Origin: Paenibacillus pinistramenti
GTDB taxonomy: Bacteria; Bacillota; Bacilli; Paenibacillales; Paenibacillaceae
Reading direction: 5' to 3'
DNA: 64,000 nucleotides
NCBI RefSeq assembly: GCF_005869875.1
Contig: NZ_VAWG01000001.1
Coordinates: 310,001-374,000, forward strand
The translations under genes and the position numbers were made by a program. Of this stretch, positions 1 to 6,906 are shown piece by piece. Under the pieces are notes generated by a model. It was not told where the DNA came from. It did not search any database and worked only from the letters and a program-made list of their open reading frames with translations. Within the stretch, counting starts at the first letter, position 1; each line of letters begins with the position of its first letter.

Positions 1-137
1 CGGTCGCTGCCTTCGCTTGCTACTACAGGAATGAAGCCGGTGTCATGCTCCTTCATTTTGACGGCGATTTCGTAAATGTTGTCCTGAGGCGTCACGGTGA
101 CCGGACTCTGAGTCATAATTTCTTTGACTTTTTTCAT
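1..137 (-). CDS. CBS-domain protein (partial, N-terminus only)
   Basis: The gene runs off the left window edge and only about 45 codons are visible. The start ATG is preceded by a strong GGAGGTG site. The visible part begins MKKVKEIMTQSPVTVTPQDN and continues into a segment predicting a helix and then GFIPVV, which is the first half of a typical CBS domain (a nucleotide-sensing module that usually occurs in pairs). Small stand-alone CBS-pair proteins of this kind (YhcV-like) are common in Bacilli. The partner domain and any fused domain lie outside the window, so the function is unknown. Confidence 0.75.
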   Translation of the reverse strand, partial: MKKVKEIMTQSPVTVTPQDNIYEIAVKMKEHDTGFIPVVASEGSD

Positions 138-324
138 GTAAAGCACCTCCTTCTCAAATAAGATTTCCTTCAAGCGTGGTTTGCATGCACAAGGAGAGCC
201 TGGCCGGCTCCTGATTTGTGAGGCTTTTTTCTTACAAATTGCTTATATCTAGACGAATAAACAAGAATACAAGCTGAGGCGACAGTATAATGCATTAACC
301 CAACAACCAAGGAGTTGATTAGAG

Positions 325-594
325 ATGAACAAAGGATGCTGTCCTCCTGCTGATCCGATTGTGCTGGATCCCGTCGTTGCGGTGCAAAACTTCTATCATC
401 CGCAGCTGGTTCCGGTCATTCAGCCCGTACAAATTGTGCATAAACACCACTGCGTTCCGGTTTATCAGCCATTTGTCACGTATAATATCATTGAAGCAGG
501 ACCTTCTGACACAGCCCCGACCGCCGGTACCCGCGCAGCCCGCCCTAATTCCCGCAGCGGCCGCAAATCTAAGAGAAATAAATCCAGAGCCTAA
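325..594 (+). CDS. CotD-like spore coat protein
   Basis: An 89-residue protein with a good AAGGAG ribosome binding site. It starts MNKGCCPPADPIVLDPVVAV and is rich in His, Pro, Val, Tyr and Cys, with pieces such as VHKHHCVPVYQPF, followed by a basic Ser/Arg/Lys tail (RSGRKSKRNKSRA). The Cys-Cys N-terminus and the His/Pro/Tyr-rich middle resemble inner spore coat protein CotD of Bacilli. CotD-type proteins are deposited in the coat by the mother cell late in sporulation. A perfect TATAAT lies at 286-291 but no matching -35 is visible. I could not recognise a clear sigma-E or sigma-K promoter. The family call rests on composition and layout, so it is moderately sure. Confidence 0.6.
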   Translation: MNKGCCPPADPIVLDPVVAVQNFYHPQLVPVIQPVQIVHKHHCVPVYQPFVTYNIIEAGPSDTAPTAGTRAARPNSRSGRKSKRNKSRA

Positions 595-686
595 TAAAAC
601 GCCAGAATCACCAAAAGATTCACTTTAAACTGGGCAGATGCATATTGTGGATTATCAAATAAATGAGCCCTTGGAGGTCGTCAAAC

Positions 687-1034
687 ATGTCTGCCCAATC
701 CCCTTTTTCCTCCGTGATCCATCAGCTTCATCCAGACACAGCCTCATCCATCAAAGAAGTTCGGGAACAGTTTCACCAGCGCTGCGGGTACTACTTGAAC
801 CGTAACCTTCATGTCAAAACGGTGGATGGCAATACTTATGAAGGAATTGTTACAGCCATTGACAGCGGACATCTGTTCTTAAGTGTTCCGGCGCAGACCG
901 CGGACCTGCAGAGCAGAGCCTATTTTCCGCCGCATGCCCCTTATCCGGGCTATCCTCCGTATCCTCCAGCCAATCCTGGCCGGGTCATTCTGCCGCTTGT
1001 GCTTTATGAGCTTCTGGTGGTCAGCTTGCTTTGA
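687..1034 (+). CDS. small Sm-like protein with hydrophobic C-terminus, possibly spore-associated
   Basis: A 115-residue protein. The start at 687 is chosen because GGAGGT lies 8-10 bases upstream; an ATG at 663 in the same frame has no such site. After a variable N-terminus, residues around 30-65 read YYLNRNLHVKTVDGNTYEG then IVTAIDSGHLFLSV, a pattern of short strands like the Sm-like barrels seen in small Bacillus proteins such as YuzF. A Pro/Tyr-rich linker (PPHAPYPGYPPYPP) leads to a hydrophobic end, RVILPLVLYELLVVSLL, which could sit on a membrane or in a protein core. It lies 93 bases after the CotD-like gene in the same direction, so a spore-surface role is plausible but is only inference. 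Confidence 0.6.
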   Translation: MSAQSPFSSVIHQLHPDTASSIKEVREQFHQRCGYYLNRNLHVKTVDGNTYEGIVTAIDSGHLFLSVPAQTADLQSRAYFPPHAPYPGYPPYPPANPGRVILPLVLYELLVVSLL

Positions 1035-1061
1035 TTTGATTTCATCCCGTCCTAAGCTGAT

Positions 1062-1529
1062 TTAACTTGAAAGGCTGTCATGCTCGTGCATGGCATCCTT
1101 TATCGAGACGGCCTTCTCCTCATCACACTGAACCAATACCAGAAAGCGTCCGTCTGCAACCTGTTTGTGATACATCTGCGCATCTTCTTCAGGCACACCA
1201 ATGCCAATGAGAGGAACAGCCAGAGAATCGCTTGCTGCCCACAGATCCGCTCCGGCAAGAGTTTCCGCTGCAGGACCTAAAGCAGAGGCTTCACCTCTGG
1301 CTCCCTCCATTATTTCCGTAAGTCCTCTCAGCACGCCAAAAATCGTATTCCCCGCATTCCCGCTCTCCGGTGCCTTCCATCCCGCATCCTCAGCTATTTG
1401 GTTCAATTCATTGTAGTCCTTGACTATGATTAAGATATCCTTTGAATCGACATCTTGTTTCTTCAAATCCTCAATCAGCAGCGACACATCCTGCCTGTTA
1501 GCAAATAATCCGGCGACCAGCTTCGTCAT
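1062..1529 (-). CDS. YflT-like general stress protein (GSP17M domain)
   Basis: A 155-residue soluble acidic protein preceded by GAGGAGGGG. The N-terminus (MTKLVAGLFANRQDVSLLIE) followed by a segment with ILIIVKD and a central glycine-rich helical region (FGVLRGLTEIMEGARGEASA) fits the general stress protein 17M/YflT-like domain, which pairs beta-alpha units with a glycine-zipper-like middle. The C-terminal GRFLVLVQCDEEKAVSIKDA repeats the fold. In B. subtilis such proteins are under sigma-B. A candidate sigma-B-like promoter is reported separately at 1631-1656. The molecular function of the family is unknown. It stands alone between the Sm-like gene and the DoxX gene. Confidence 0.65.
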   Translation of the reverse strand: MTKLVAGLFANRQDVSLLIEDLKKQDVDSKDILIIVKDYNELNQIAEDAGWKAPESGNAGNTIFGVLRGLTEIMEGARGEASALGPAAETLAGADLWAASDSLAVPLIGIGVPEEDAQMYHKQVADGRFLVLVQCDEEKAVSIKDAMHEHDSLSS

Positions 1530-1630
1530 TGAAACCCCTCCTCGTTCTCTTTGTTAAGCTGTACATAATCTTGATTGTTGAGCTGTACATTTTCCTCAAG
1601 TGCTGTAATTTATGCTTGTTAACCTCTTGA

Positions 1631-1656
1631 TTAACCGCTCACTTGTCCTAATAAAC
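1631..1656 (-). promoter_or_regulatory. possible sigma-B-like promoter of the YflT-like gene
   Basis: On the minus strand GTTTAT (1656-1651) and GGTTAA (1636-1631) are separated by 14 bases. This approximates the sigma-B pattern GTTTAA-N14-GGGTAT, with mismatches in both boxes. The downstream gene belongs to a family often controlled by sigma-B. Many Paenibacillus lack a clear sigma-B, so this is weak. Confidence 0.25.
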
Positions 1657-1749
1657 GCTTATGAAGAGATTAAAACAATTTGGAGTCCAAGCCCGTTACC
1701 CTCATTAGCTCGAAGATCATTAATAAAAAATTGAAATAAATTTATTGAA

Positions 1750-1792
1750 TGTGATTTAAATCACATATATTGTGAAATAAATCACTTATACT
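1750..1792 (+). promoter_or_regulatory. DoxX promoter with two FNR/CRP-type palindromes
   Basis: TGTGATTTAAATCACA (1750-1765) is a perfect palindrome of the FNR/CRP family (TGTGA-N6-TCACA). A second site, TGTGAAATAAATCACT, lies at 1771-1786. Their centres are exactly 21 bp apart, two helical turns. A -10 box TATACT follows at 1787-1792, which places the start near 1799. The upstream site is then centred at about -41.5 (typical for activation) and the second at about -20.5, inside the core promoter (typical for repression). The second site also partly matches a Rex half-site, TTGTGAA. Anaerobic or redox control of the DoxX gene is inferred. Confidence 0.75.
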
Positions 1793-1818
1793 AAAGCCAT
1801 AAGAGATGATCATCTTAC

Positions 1819-1854
1819 AAAGAAACAACAAAAGAAACAACAAAAGAAACAACA
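1819..1854 (+). repeat. three 12-base repeats in the DoxX leader
   Basis: AAAGAAACAACA occurs three times with a period of 12 bases between the promoter and the ribosome binding site. It is purine/adenine-rich and unstructured. It may keep the leader open or be a slippage product. Confidence 0.7.
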
Positions 1855-1890
1855 AACCCAAATAGAGAATCTATCAAAGGAGAGATTTAT

Positions 1891-2424
1891 ATGTTTAACA
1901 ATTGGCTGAGAACTAACAAAGTTGCAATGTGGCTGCTGACTGTCGTCAGAGTTTATCTTGGATACCAATGGATCACACACGGCTATGAAAAATTGACTGG
2001 CGGCTTTGACGCAGGCGGTTTCCTGCAAGGCGCCATCGCTAAAAGCACCGGCGAAAACCCTGCTGTTCAAGGCTGGTGGGCGGACTTCCTGCAGCAATTC
2101 GCTCTTCCTCATGTCGGCCTCTTCAATGTCATTGTACCGCTCGGAGAGTTTCTGGTCGGACTGGGACTGATTCTCGGTACCTTCAGCACCTTCGCAGCAC
2201 TGATGGCCGTAGTTATGAACAGCGCGTTCTTGTTCTCGGGTACAGTAAGCACTAATGCTCAAATGCTCATTTTGGAAATCTTCCTTGTTGTCGCAGCTGC
2301 TAACGCCGGCAAAATCGGTCTTGACCGCTGGGTGATGCCTTTCCTGCGTAACCTCTTTAAACGGGAGGAAAACAAAACCGGCCCTGACGCCCACATTCCA
2401 ACCCATAGCAAACATGCTGCCTGA
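1891..2424 (+). CDS. DoxX-family membrane protein
   Basis: A 177-residue protein with AAGGAG upstream. Four hydrophobic segments can be seen: around residues 10-28 (MWLLTVVRVYLGYQWITHG), 75-100 (a G/L-rich stretch with PLGEFLVGLGLILGTFS), 100-125 and 125-145 (LILEIFLVVAAANAGKIGLD). The G-Y-x-K pattern after the first helix and the PLGEFLVGLGLILG core are typical of DoxX (CatD/MhqP-like) proteins. These integral membrane proteins are linked to quinone, thiosulfate or thiol redox chemistry in different organisms. The C-terminus is hydrophilic and basic, ending with HIPTHSKHAA. FNR/CRP-type operators directly upstream suggest oxygen or redox control, in keeping with the family's redox links. It is a single-gene unit closed by a strong terminator. 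Confidence 0.8.
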   Translation: MFNNWLRTNKVAMWLLTVVRVYLGYQWITHGYEKLTGGFDAGGFLQGAIAKSTGENPAVQGWWADFLQQFALPHVGLFNVIVPLGEFLVGLGLILGTFSTFAALMAVVMNSAFLFSGTVSTNAQMLILEIFLVVAAANAGKIGLDRWVMPFLRNLFKREENKTGPDAHIPTHSKHAA

Positions 2425-2510
2425 TCGAAGCTGCACCAATAAACGAATATAAATATAAATACAATTACAAATACAAATAAGAATATAGATAATAGAGTGG
2501 AGAAAACCAT

Positions 2511-2555
2511 ACAAGCCCCTGTTAAGCGAATGAGCTTAGAGGGGCTTGTTTTTTT
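2511..2555 (+). terminator. intrinsic terminator after the DoxX gene
   Basis: ACAAGCCCCT (2511-2520) pairs with AGGGGCTTGT (2540-2549), with an inner TTAAGC/GCTTAG extension and a run of seven T's. It lies 87 bases after the DoxX stop. Confidence 0.9.
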
Positions 2556-2611
2556 GCCTGTATTGGCCTATTACCTGTATTGGCCTATAGGGTTAAGCAG
2601 CTTCCGGCTGC

Positions 2612-3193
2612 CTAACCCTTCCACTCCCAGCCTGCTCCGGATAATCCGGCAGCTTGCAGCTTCATCTTCTCAAGCAGGGCAAGCGGTTCTTCCGCAACAT
2701 GAATGGAGTCCAGCGTAGCCGGTCCAGTAAAGCCCTCCTTGACGCTGTGTTCTATAAAAGAAATCAGCGGATTGTAATATCCGCCCACATTGAGCAGGCC
2801 GACCGGCTTGCTGTGAATGCCGATTTGCGACCAGCACAGCACTTCAAACAATTCTTCAAATGTGCCTACGCCTCCTGGCAATGCAATGAACCCGTCGGCA
2901 AGCTCCCCCATTTTGGCCTTACGCGCATGCATGCCATCCACTTCAAACAATTCGGTCAAACTCCGGTGAACGATCTCTTCTTTAAAAAGACCTGTCGGCA
3001 TTACTCCAATTACTTGGCCGCCGGCAGCAAGCGCTTCGTTTGCCGCACAGCCCATCAGACCATTCCGGGAACCGCCGTACACCAGTTTGATGCCTTCCAC
3101 GGCCAGGGCCCGGCCCAAACTGACCGCAGCTTCCGTATACTCTGCAGCAATGCCAGGCCGGCTGCCTGCAAATACACAAATGGATCGCATCAT
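2612..3193 (-). CDS. LOG-family phosphoribohydrolase (YvdD-like)
   Basis: A 193-residue protein. ATG at 3193 is preferred because GGGAG lies 8 bases upstream; a TTG 24 bases further up would lack a site. The protein starts MMRSICVFAGSRPG, has the SLGRAL and YGGSRNGLMG nucleotide-binding turns, and carries the hallmark PGGVGTFEE near residue 110. LOG proteins cleave nucleoside 5'-monophosphates of cytokinin type to base plus ribose 5-phosphate. In bacteria this also acts on AMP-like nucleotides. The usual length is about 190 residues. The stop codon lies within a hairpin (2590-2618) that lacks a T-run. It is monocistronic, between the DoxX terminator and the LacI gene. Confidence 0.88.
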   Translation of the reverse strand: MMRSICVFAGSRPGIAAEYTEAAVSLGRALAVEGIKLVYGGSRNGLMGCAANEALAAGGQVIGVMPTGLFKEEIVHRSLTELFEVDGMHARKAKMGELADGFIALPGGVGTFEELFEVLCWSQIGIHSKPVGLLNVGGYYNPLISFIEHSVKEGFTGPATLDSIHVAEEPLALLEKMKLQAAGLSGAGWEWKG

Positions 3194-3272
3194 GCTCAAC
3201 TCCCGTCTCTTTATCAAGTGAACTGTTAAAAAGATTATATCTTCATTTTACTATATTCGATGCTGATTTATG

Positions 3273-4301
3273 TTAACCCTCCAACAAGCGGCATGTCGAT
3301 TCCCGTACGACCAGGCTTGGCAGGACGCCAAAATAAATCCGCTCGCGGCTGCCCCCCGCTTCTGAGAGGAGCAGCCTGACGGCTGCTTCAGTCATGGCCT
3401 GCTTCGCAACCCGCATCGTTGACAGCGGAGGCGCCGCAGCTGCAGCCAGAGGAACATCATCAAATCCTATAACAGAGACTTCATTTGGAACCGCATATTT
3501 CCGCTCCCTCAGCAGCTCTGACAGAATCAAAGCAACCCGGTCATTGCTGCAGAAAAAAGCGGTCGGCATGCTGCCCTCGTGCCGGTCCAAAAATGCGGAA
3601 ATCTCCTCCCGCGTCGATCGATATCCGTCCGAATAGATAAGACAATCCTCCATGTTAGGCTGCAGACCTTGGTCTGACAGCGCTTTCCAATAACCAAACC
3701 AGCGATCCTCATGACTTGTCGATAAATTGGACGGGCCTACAAAGCCGATGCGCTGGTGCCCAAGTTCCAGCAAATAAGCGACCGCCGCATGCGCCCCTTC
3801 CAGATTGGACGAGGCAGCCACAGCACATGGCAGATCGCGGTAATAGGAGTCGAGCATCACCTGCGGCGTCTTCAGCTCCCATACCATTCTGGCATAAGCT
3901 TTATGGATAATCCCGAACAGAATGACTCCTACGTGCTCGATCTCAAAAATCCCCGGCAGGATTCCCTGCTGCTCCATCTGCGCATCAATCCGGGCAATGA
4001 CAGCGTTGCAGCCCTGTTTGCGGATGCTCGCTTCGAGTCCCCACAGCAAATCATGAAAATAGTGAAAATGTTCGTTATCCTCATAGCTCATTACCCGCTC
4101 CGGAACGAGCACCAGGATGTTGGGGCTGGCAGGGGATTTATCCGGCATGCCGTAGCCCAGCTCTTTCGCACGCTGTTTAATTTCTTTGCGCATCTGTTCA
4201 CTAACGCCTTTCTTTCCTGATAAAGCTAGTGAAACCGCATTTTTAGATATATTCAGCTCATCCGCAATCGTCTGCATCGAAATCTTCTTTGGCCTTGCCA
4301 C
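3273..4301 (-). CDS. LacI-family transcriptional regulator
   Basis: A 342-residue protein starting at GTG with AGGAGG 9 bases upstream. Residues 8-30 form the LacI-type helix-turn-helix (MQTIADELNISKNAVSLALS) followed by the hinge. The rest is a periplasmic-binding-protein-like sensor domain (NILVLVPERV, then GFVGPSNLSTSHEDRWFGY, then SVIGFDDVPLA). Such regulators respond to sugars. It is divergent from manA, so the shared 106-base spacer probably contains its operator and the gene may control manA. The spacer holds an inverted repeat TACTTTACA/TGTAAAGTA (see separate entry). A possible own promoter, TTGACG-N18-TATCAT, reads away from manA. The ligand cannot be read from the sequence. Confidence 0.9.
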   Translation of the reverse strand: MARPKKISMQTIADELNISKNAVSLALSGKKGVSEQMRKEIKQRAKELGYGMPDKSPASPNILVLVPERVMSYEDNEHFHYFHDLLWGLEASIRKQGCNAVIARIDAQMEQQGILPGIFEIEHVGVILFGIIHKAYARMVWELKTPQVMLDSYYRDLPCAVAASSNLEGAHAAVAYLLELGHQRIGFVGPSNLSTSHEDRWFGYWKALSDQGLQPNMEDCLIYSDGYRSTREEISAFLDRHEGSMPTAFFCSNDRVALILSELLRERKYAVPNEVSVIGFDDVPLAAAAAPPLSTMRVAKQAMTEAAVRLLLSEAGGSRERIYFGVLPSLVVRESTCRLLEG

Positions 4302-4342
4302 CTTTGCTATCCTCCTAAAACATGCTACACTAAAAATAATGA

Positions 4343-4381
4343 TACTTTACATAAAAGTTTATCGTCAAGTTTTGTAAAGTA
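4343..4381. promoter_or_regulatory. inverted repeat in the lacI-manA divergent spacer
   Basis: TACTTTACA at 4343-4351 and TGTAAAGTA at 4373-4381 are exact reverse complements with 21 bases between them. They sit midway between the two divergent genes and are the best candidate operator for the LacI-type regulator, although LacI sites more often carry a central CG. Confidence 0.45.
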
Positions 4382-4407
4382 AAGTCTGTTTATAAAGGAG
4401 AATGGAG

Positions 4408-5352
4408 ATGAACCAACCTATTTTTCTGAATCCCGTATTCCAGGACAGGATCTGGGGCGGCACAAAGCTTAACACTTTGTTTGGCTATGAAATTCCAAGC
4501 GACCACACGGGTGAGTGCTGGGCGGTATCGGCCCATCCAAACGGCCAAAGCACAGTTCGTGAAGGTGAATTTGCAGGTCAGAAACTAGGAGATTTATGGG
4601 CAAATCATCAAGAGCTGTTCCATTCAGATTCTAAAGTGTTCCCCCTGCTCACCAAGCTGCTGGATGCTTCGGATGATTTATCCGTCCAGGTTCATCCAGA
4701 CGATACCTACGCGGGCGAACACGAGAACGGCGAGCTCGGCAAGACCGAATGCTGGTATATTGTAGACGCGGAGCCAGGTGCAGAAATCGTATACGGCCAT
4801 GAAGCAGCCAGCAAAGAGCAGCTTGTCAGCTGGATTCAGGAAGGCAAATGGAACGAGCTCCTGACCCGGATTGCCGTCAAGCCCGGTGACTTCTTCTATG
4901 TACCAAGCGGTACGATCCATGCTCTTGGCAAAGGTATTGTGGTGCTGGAAACGCAGCAAAGCTCAGATACCACTTACCGGGTATATGATTATGACCGTAA
5001 AGACAGCGCAGGTAATACACGGGAACTGCATCTGGAGAAAGCGATTGATGTAACTACAATTCCTCAGCGCTATGTCCCAACGGAGCACCAGAGCAGCCAG
5101 CAGGACGGAACGACGATCACTACCTTCGTTTCTAACGATTTCTTTACGGTTCAAAAATGGGAAGTGAGCGGCCCGTCTGCATTTGAACCGGGCGCTGCCT
5201 ATAAAATCTTCAGTGCCTTGAACGGAGAAGGCGAGCTCAAAGCCGGCGGCAAGGTCTATCCGGTCCGCAAGGGCGATCACTTCATCCTGCCGGCAGAATT
5301 TGGCCCGTATGAATTCACAGGCAGCCTGCAGTTCATCGTGTCCTGGGAATAA
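4408..5352 (+). CDS. manA: mannose-6-phosphate isomerase, class I
   Basis: A 314-residue protein. ATG at 4408 is chosen since GGAG ends 7 bases before it, whereas ATG 4402 is too close to the site. It interconverts mannose 6-phosphate and fructose 6-phosphate, linking mannose or mannosylated polymers to glycolysis. Family marks visible are DRIWGGTKL near the start, the metal-binding QVHPDD, KTECWYI and VPSGTIHALG segments, and a C-terminal cupin half with KGDHFILPA. The length fits the short ManA/YvyI-like class of Bacilli (about 315 residues). It is divergent from a LacI regulator and ends in a strong terminator. Confidence 0.93.
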   Translation: MNQPIFLNPVFQDRIWGGTKLNTLFGYEIPSDHTGECWAVSAHPNGQSTVREGEFAGQKLGDLWANHQELFHSDSKVFPLLTKLLDASDDLSVQVHPDDTYAGEHENGELGKTECWYIVDAEPGAEIVYGHEAASKEQLVSWIQEGKWNELLTRIAVKPGDFFYVPSGTIHALGKGIVVLETQQSSDTTYRVYDYDRKDSAGNTRELHLEKAIDVTTIPQRYVPTEHQSSQQDGTTITTFVSNDFFTVQKWEVSGPSAFEPGAAYKIFSALNGEGELKAGGKVYPVRKGDHFILPAEFGPYEFTGSLQFIVSWE

Positions 5353-5428
5353 ACGTTTTACGCGCTTGTACGCAAACTGCGAACCGGCAATTTAATATAT
5401 TGTCTTATTAGCTCCTAACTAAACAAAT

Positions 5429-5470
5429 AAGGGCAGCTCTTCTGGTTTATCAGAGGGTGCTGCCCTTTTT
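5429..5470 (+). terminator. intrinsic terminator after manA
   Basis: GGGCAGC pairs with GCTGCCC around an inner CTCT/CTG-CAG/AGAG stem, followed by TTTTT. It lies about 80 bases past the manA stop. Confidence 0.88.
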
Positions 5471-5578
5471 ACTTGTACACGTATAGAGCTGTAATATCCT
5501 GCCACAGACTCAGATCAAGCTCGGGATTTGCAGGGCAGCGAGCTGAGCTGAGCTGAAGTAAGCTTACCTCAACTGGCC

Positions 5579-5794
5579 TTAATCGCCCCACACCTCATCC
5601 ATTAACTTCTTCATGTCACAGGATCGCTGCGCCGTTGCCTTCTCATCCGGAATCCAGTTATGGCCATTCCAGCGGAGCACATCGCCTTGTTTGGCGTCGG
5701 TGCTGACCAGCTTACGATCGACATTGGTGGTCCGGCCATCGATCTCGACGATTGCAAATTGACCTTCAAAGCCTTCGAGGACGGCAAAATCCAT
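5579..5794 (-). CDS. DUF3006-type small protein
   Basis: About 71 residues, beginning MDFAVLEGFEGQFAIVEIDG, which matches the start of the DUF3006 family (small beta-strand-rich proteins of unknown role). The start at 5794 is chosen because GAGAGG lies 8 bases upstream. In-frame GTG 5803 and ATG 5800 overlap the stop of the upstream metallo-hydrolase. The partnership with a ComEC-like beta-lactamase-fold hydrolase directly upstream is the usual context of DUF3006, and translation of the two is probably coupled. The C-terminal half contains NGHNWIPDEKATAQRSCDMK. Confidence 0.7.
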   Translation of the reverse strand: MDFAVLEGFEGQFAIVEIDGRTTNVDRKLVSTDAKQGDVLRWNGHNWIPDEKATAQRSCDMKKLMDEVWGD

Positions 5795-5799
5795 ATTCA

Positions 5800-6744
5800 T
5801 CACCTCTCTGTCTGAATATTGAGCTTCGTTCCATCCGAGTCTACCTCAATCGTTCCCTGGAGATCATTCCGGTAGACTTGAATGCCCTGCTTCTTGAGCC
5901 TGTTTAGAATGGTCTGGGTCGGATGGCCATATTTGTTATCTTTGCCGACCTGAATAATCGCATAACGGGGATGAACCGCCTTAAGAAAGGACAAGGAGGT
6001 CGAGGATTTGGAGCCATGGTGCCCTACCAGAAGAACGTCAGCACTTAAGTCAGCCCCTGAAGCCAGCATATCCTTCTCGCTGGGAGATTCCGCATCCCCT
6101 GTCAGCAGGAAGGACGTGTCCCCGTATCCTATTTTAACCACAGCACTCCTATCATTGCTGTCCTCATAATTCTTAACCGGCGCGACCATCTTGACCGTAA
6201 TTCCAGCTCCCAGATCCAGCGTTACTCCTGCTTTGGCCGTGTTCACCTTTAATCCCTTTCCCTTAATGGAGGTCAGCAGGGATTCAAAGGTTTTGGTGTT
6301 GGAGCTGGCTTTGGGCAGATAAATGCTCCCAATATCCGTCTGATCAATCACTTTATCCAATCCGCCGATATGATCCGCATCCGGGTGGGTTCCGACGACC
6401 ACATCCAATTTCGTTATGCCATAAGCATGGAGATAATCAAGCATGAGCTGTTCCTTGTCATTGTTGCCGGCATCAATCAGCATAGTTTTGCCCGATGGGG
6501 CAATAACCAGCTGGGAAGCTCCCTGCCCGACATCCAGAAAGATCACCCTCAGATTATGCTGTCCTCCACCTTCAGAAGCGGGCAAGGTCTCATCTGCAGC
6601 CTGCTGGATGGCAGAGCATGCGGATAACCCAAGCAGCATTGCCGCGAGCAGAAGCAGCAGAAAGGCGGCTTGTCTCGCTTGCCTCCATCCTCTAAGGAGA
6701 CTGTAAAACGGCCCCCGGTTCTTACGTAAATTCATAGCTGTCAT
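5800..6744 (-). CDS. ComEC-like metallo-beta-lactamase-fold lipoprotein
   Basis: A 314-residue protein. A basic N-terminus and a hydrophobic run (FLLLLLAAMLLGLSAC) end in a lipobox LSAC, so it is likely anchored outside the membrane. The catalytic fold is clear: FLDVGQGASQLVIAPSGKTM, then LIDAGNN, GTHPDADHIGGLDKV (metal-binding HxDxDH), LLTGDAE and LVGHHGSKSSTS. This matches the C-terminal hydrolase domain of ComEC, which degrades or handles DNA at the cell surface. Stand-alone secreted forms are common in Bacillota and are presumed nucleases. The start is uncertain: ATG 6744 is very close to AAGGGG, and ATG 6735 is slightly far. It forms a two-gene unit with the DUF3006 gene. Confidence 0.88.
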   Translation of the reverse strand: MTAMNLRKNRGPFYSLLRGWRQARQAAFLLLLLAAMLLGLSACSAIQQAADETLPASEGGGQHNLRVIFLDVGQGASQLVIAPSGKTMLIDAGNNDKEQLMLDYLHAYGITKLDVVVGTHPDADHIGGLDKVIDQTDIGSIYLPKASSNTKTFESLLTSIKGKGLKVNTAKAGVTLDLGAGITVKMVAPVKNYEDSNDRSAVVKIGYGDTSFLLTGDAESPSEKDMLASGADLSADVLLVGHHGSKSSTSLSFLKAVHPRYAIIQVGKDNKYGHPTQTILNRLKKQGIQVYRNDLQGTIEVDSDGTKLNIQTER

Positions 6745-6864
6745 TTCCCCTTATGTATTCTCACACTATAGAACATTTGTTCTTGTTATTGTACTATATT
6801 CTTCAACCTCGTTCAACCAGATGATAAGCTTTGCCCGGTCATTAACAAATAAAGATCTGCTTAC

Positions 6865-6897
6865 AAAAAAAAGCCTGCCTCCAAAAGGAAACAGGCC
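6865..6897 (-). terminator. intrinsic terminator after the BIG2 protein gene
   Basis: On the minus strand GCCTG and CC pair with GG and CAGGC around a short T-rich loop, followed by eight T's. It lies just past the stop at 6907. Confidence 0.88.
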
Positions 6898-6906
6898 TGA
6901 GCTTTG

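Noticed and set aside
181-324. Terminator or sporulation promoter between the CBS and CotD-like genes
   Set aside because: AGCCT/AGGCT followed by T's has a stem of only five pairs. TATAAT at 286-291 has no -35, and no clear sigma-E/K boxes are seen.
1810-2514. Minus-strand frame across the DoxX gene
   Set aside because: Starts within AT-rich intergenic DNA, ends with Phe/Cys repeats that mirror the 12-base array, and conflicts with a clear DoxX gene.
2590-2618. Hairpin GGGTTA-GCAGC/GCTGC-TAACCC at the LOG gene stop
   Set aside because: No T-run follows on either strand, so it is not called a terminator. It may act only as a stabilising 3' structure.
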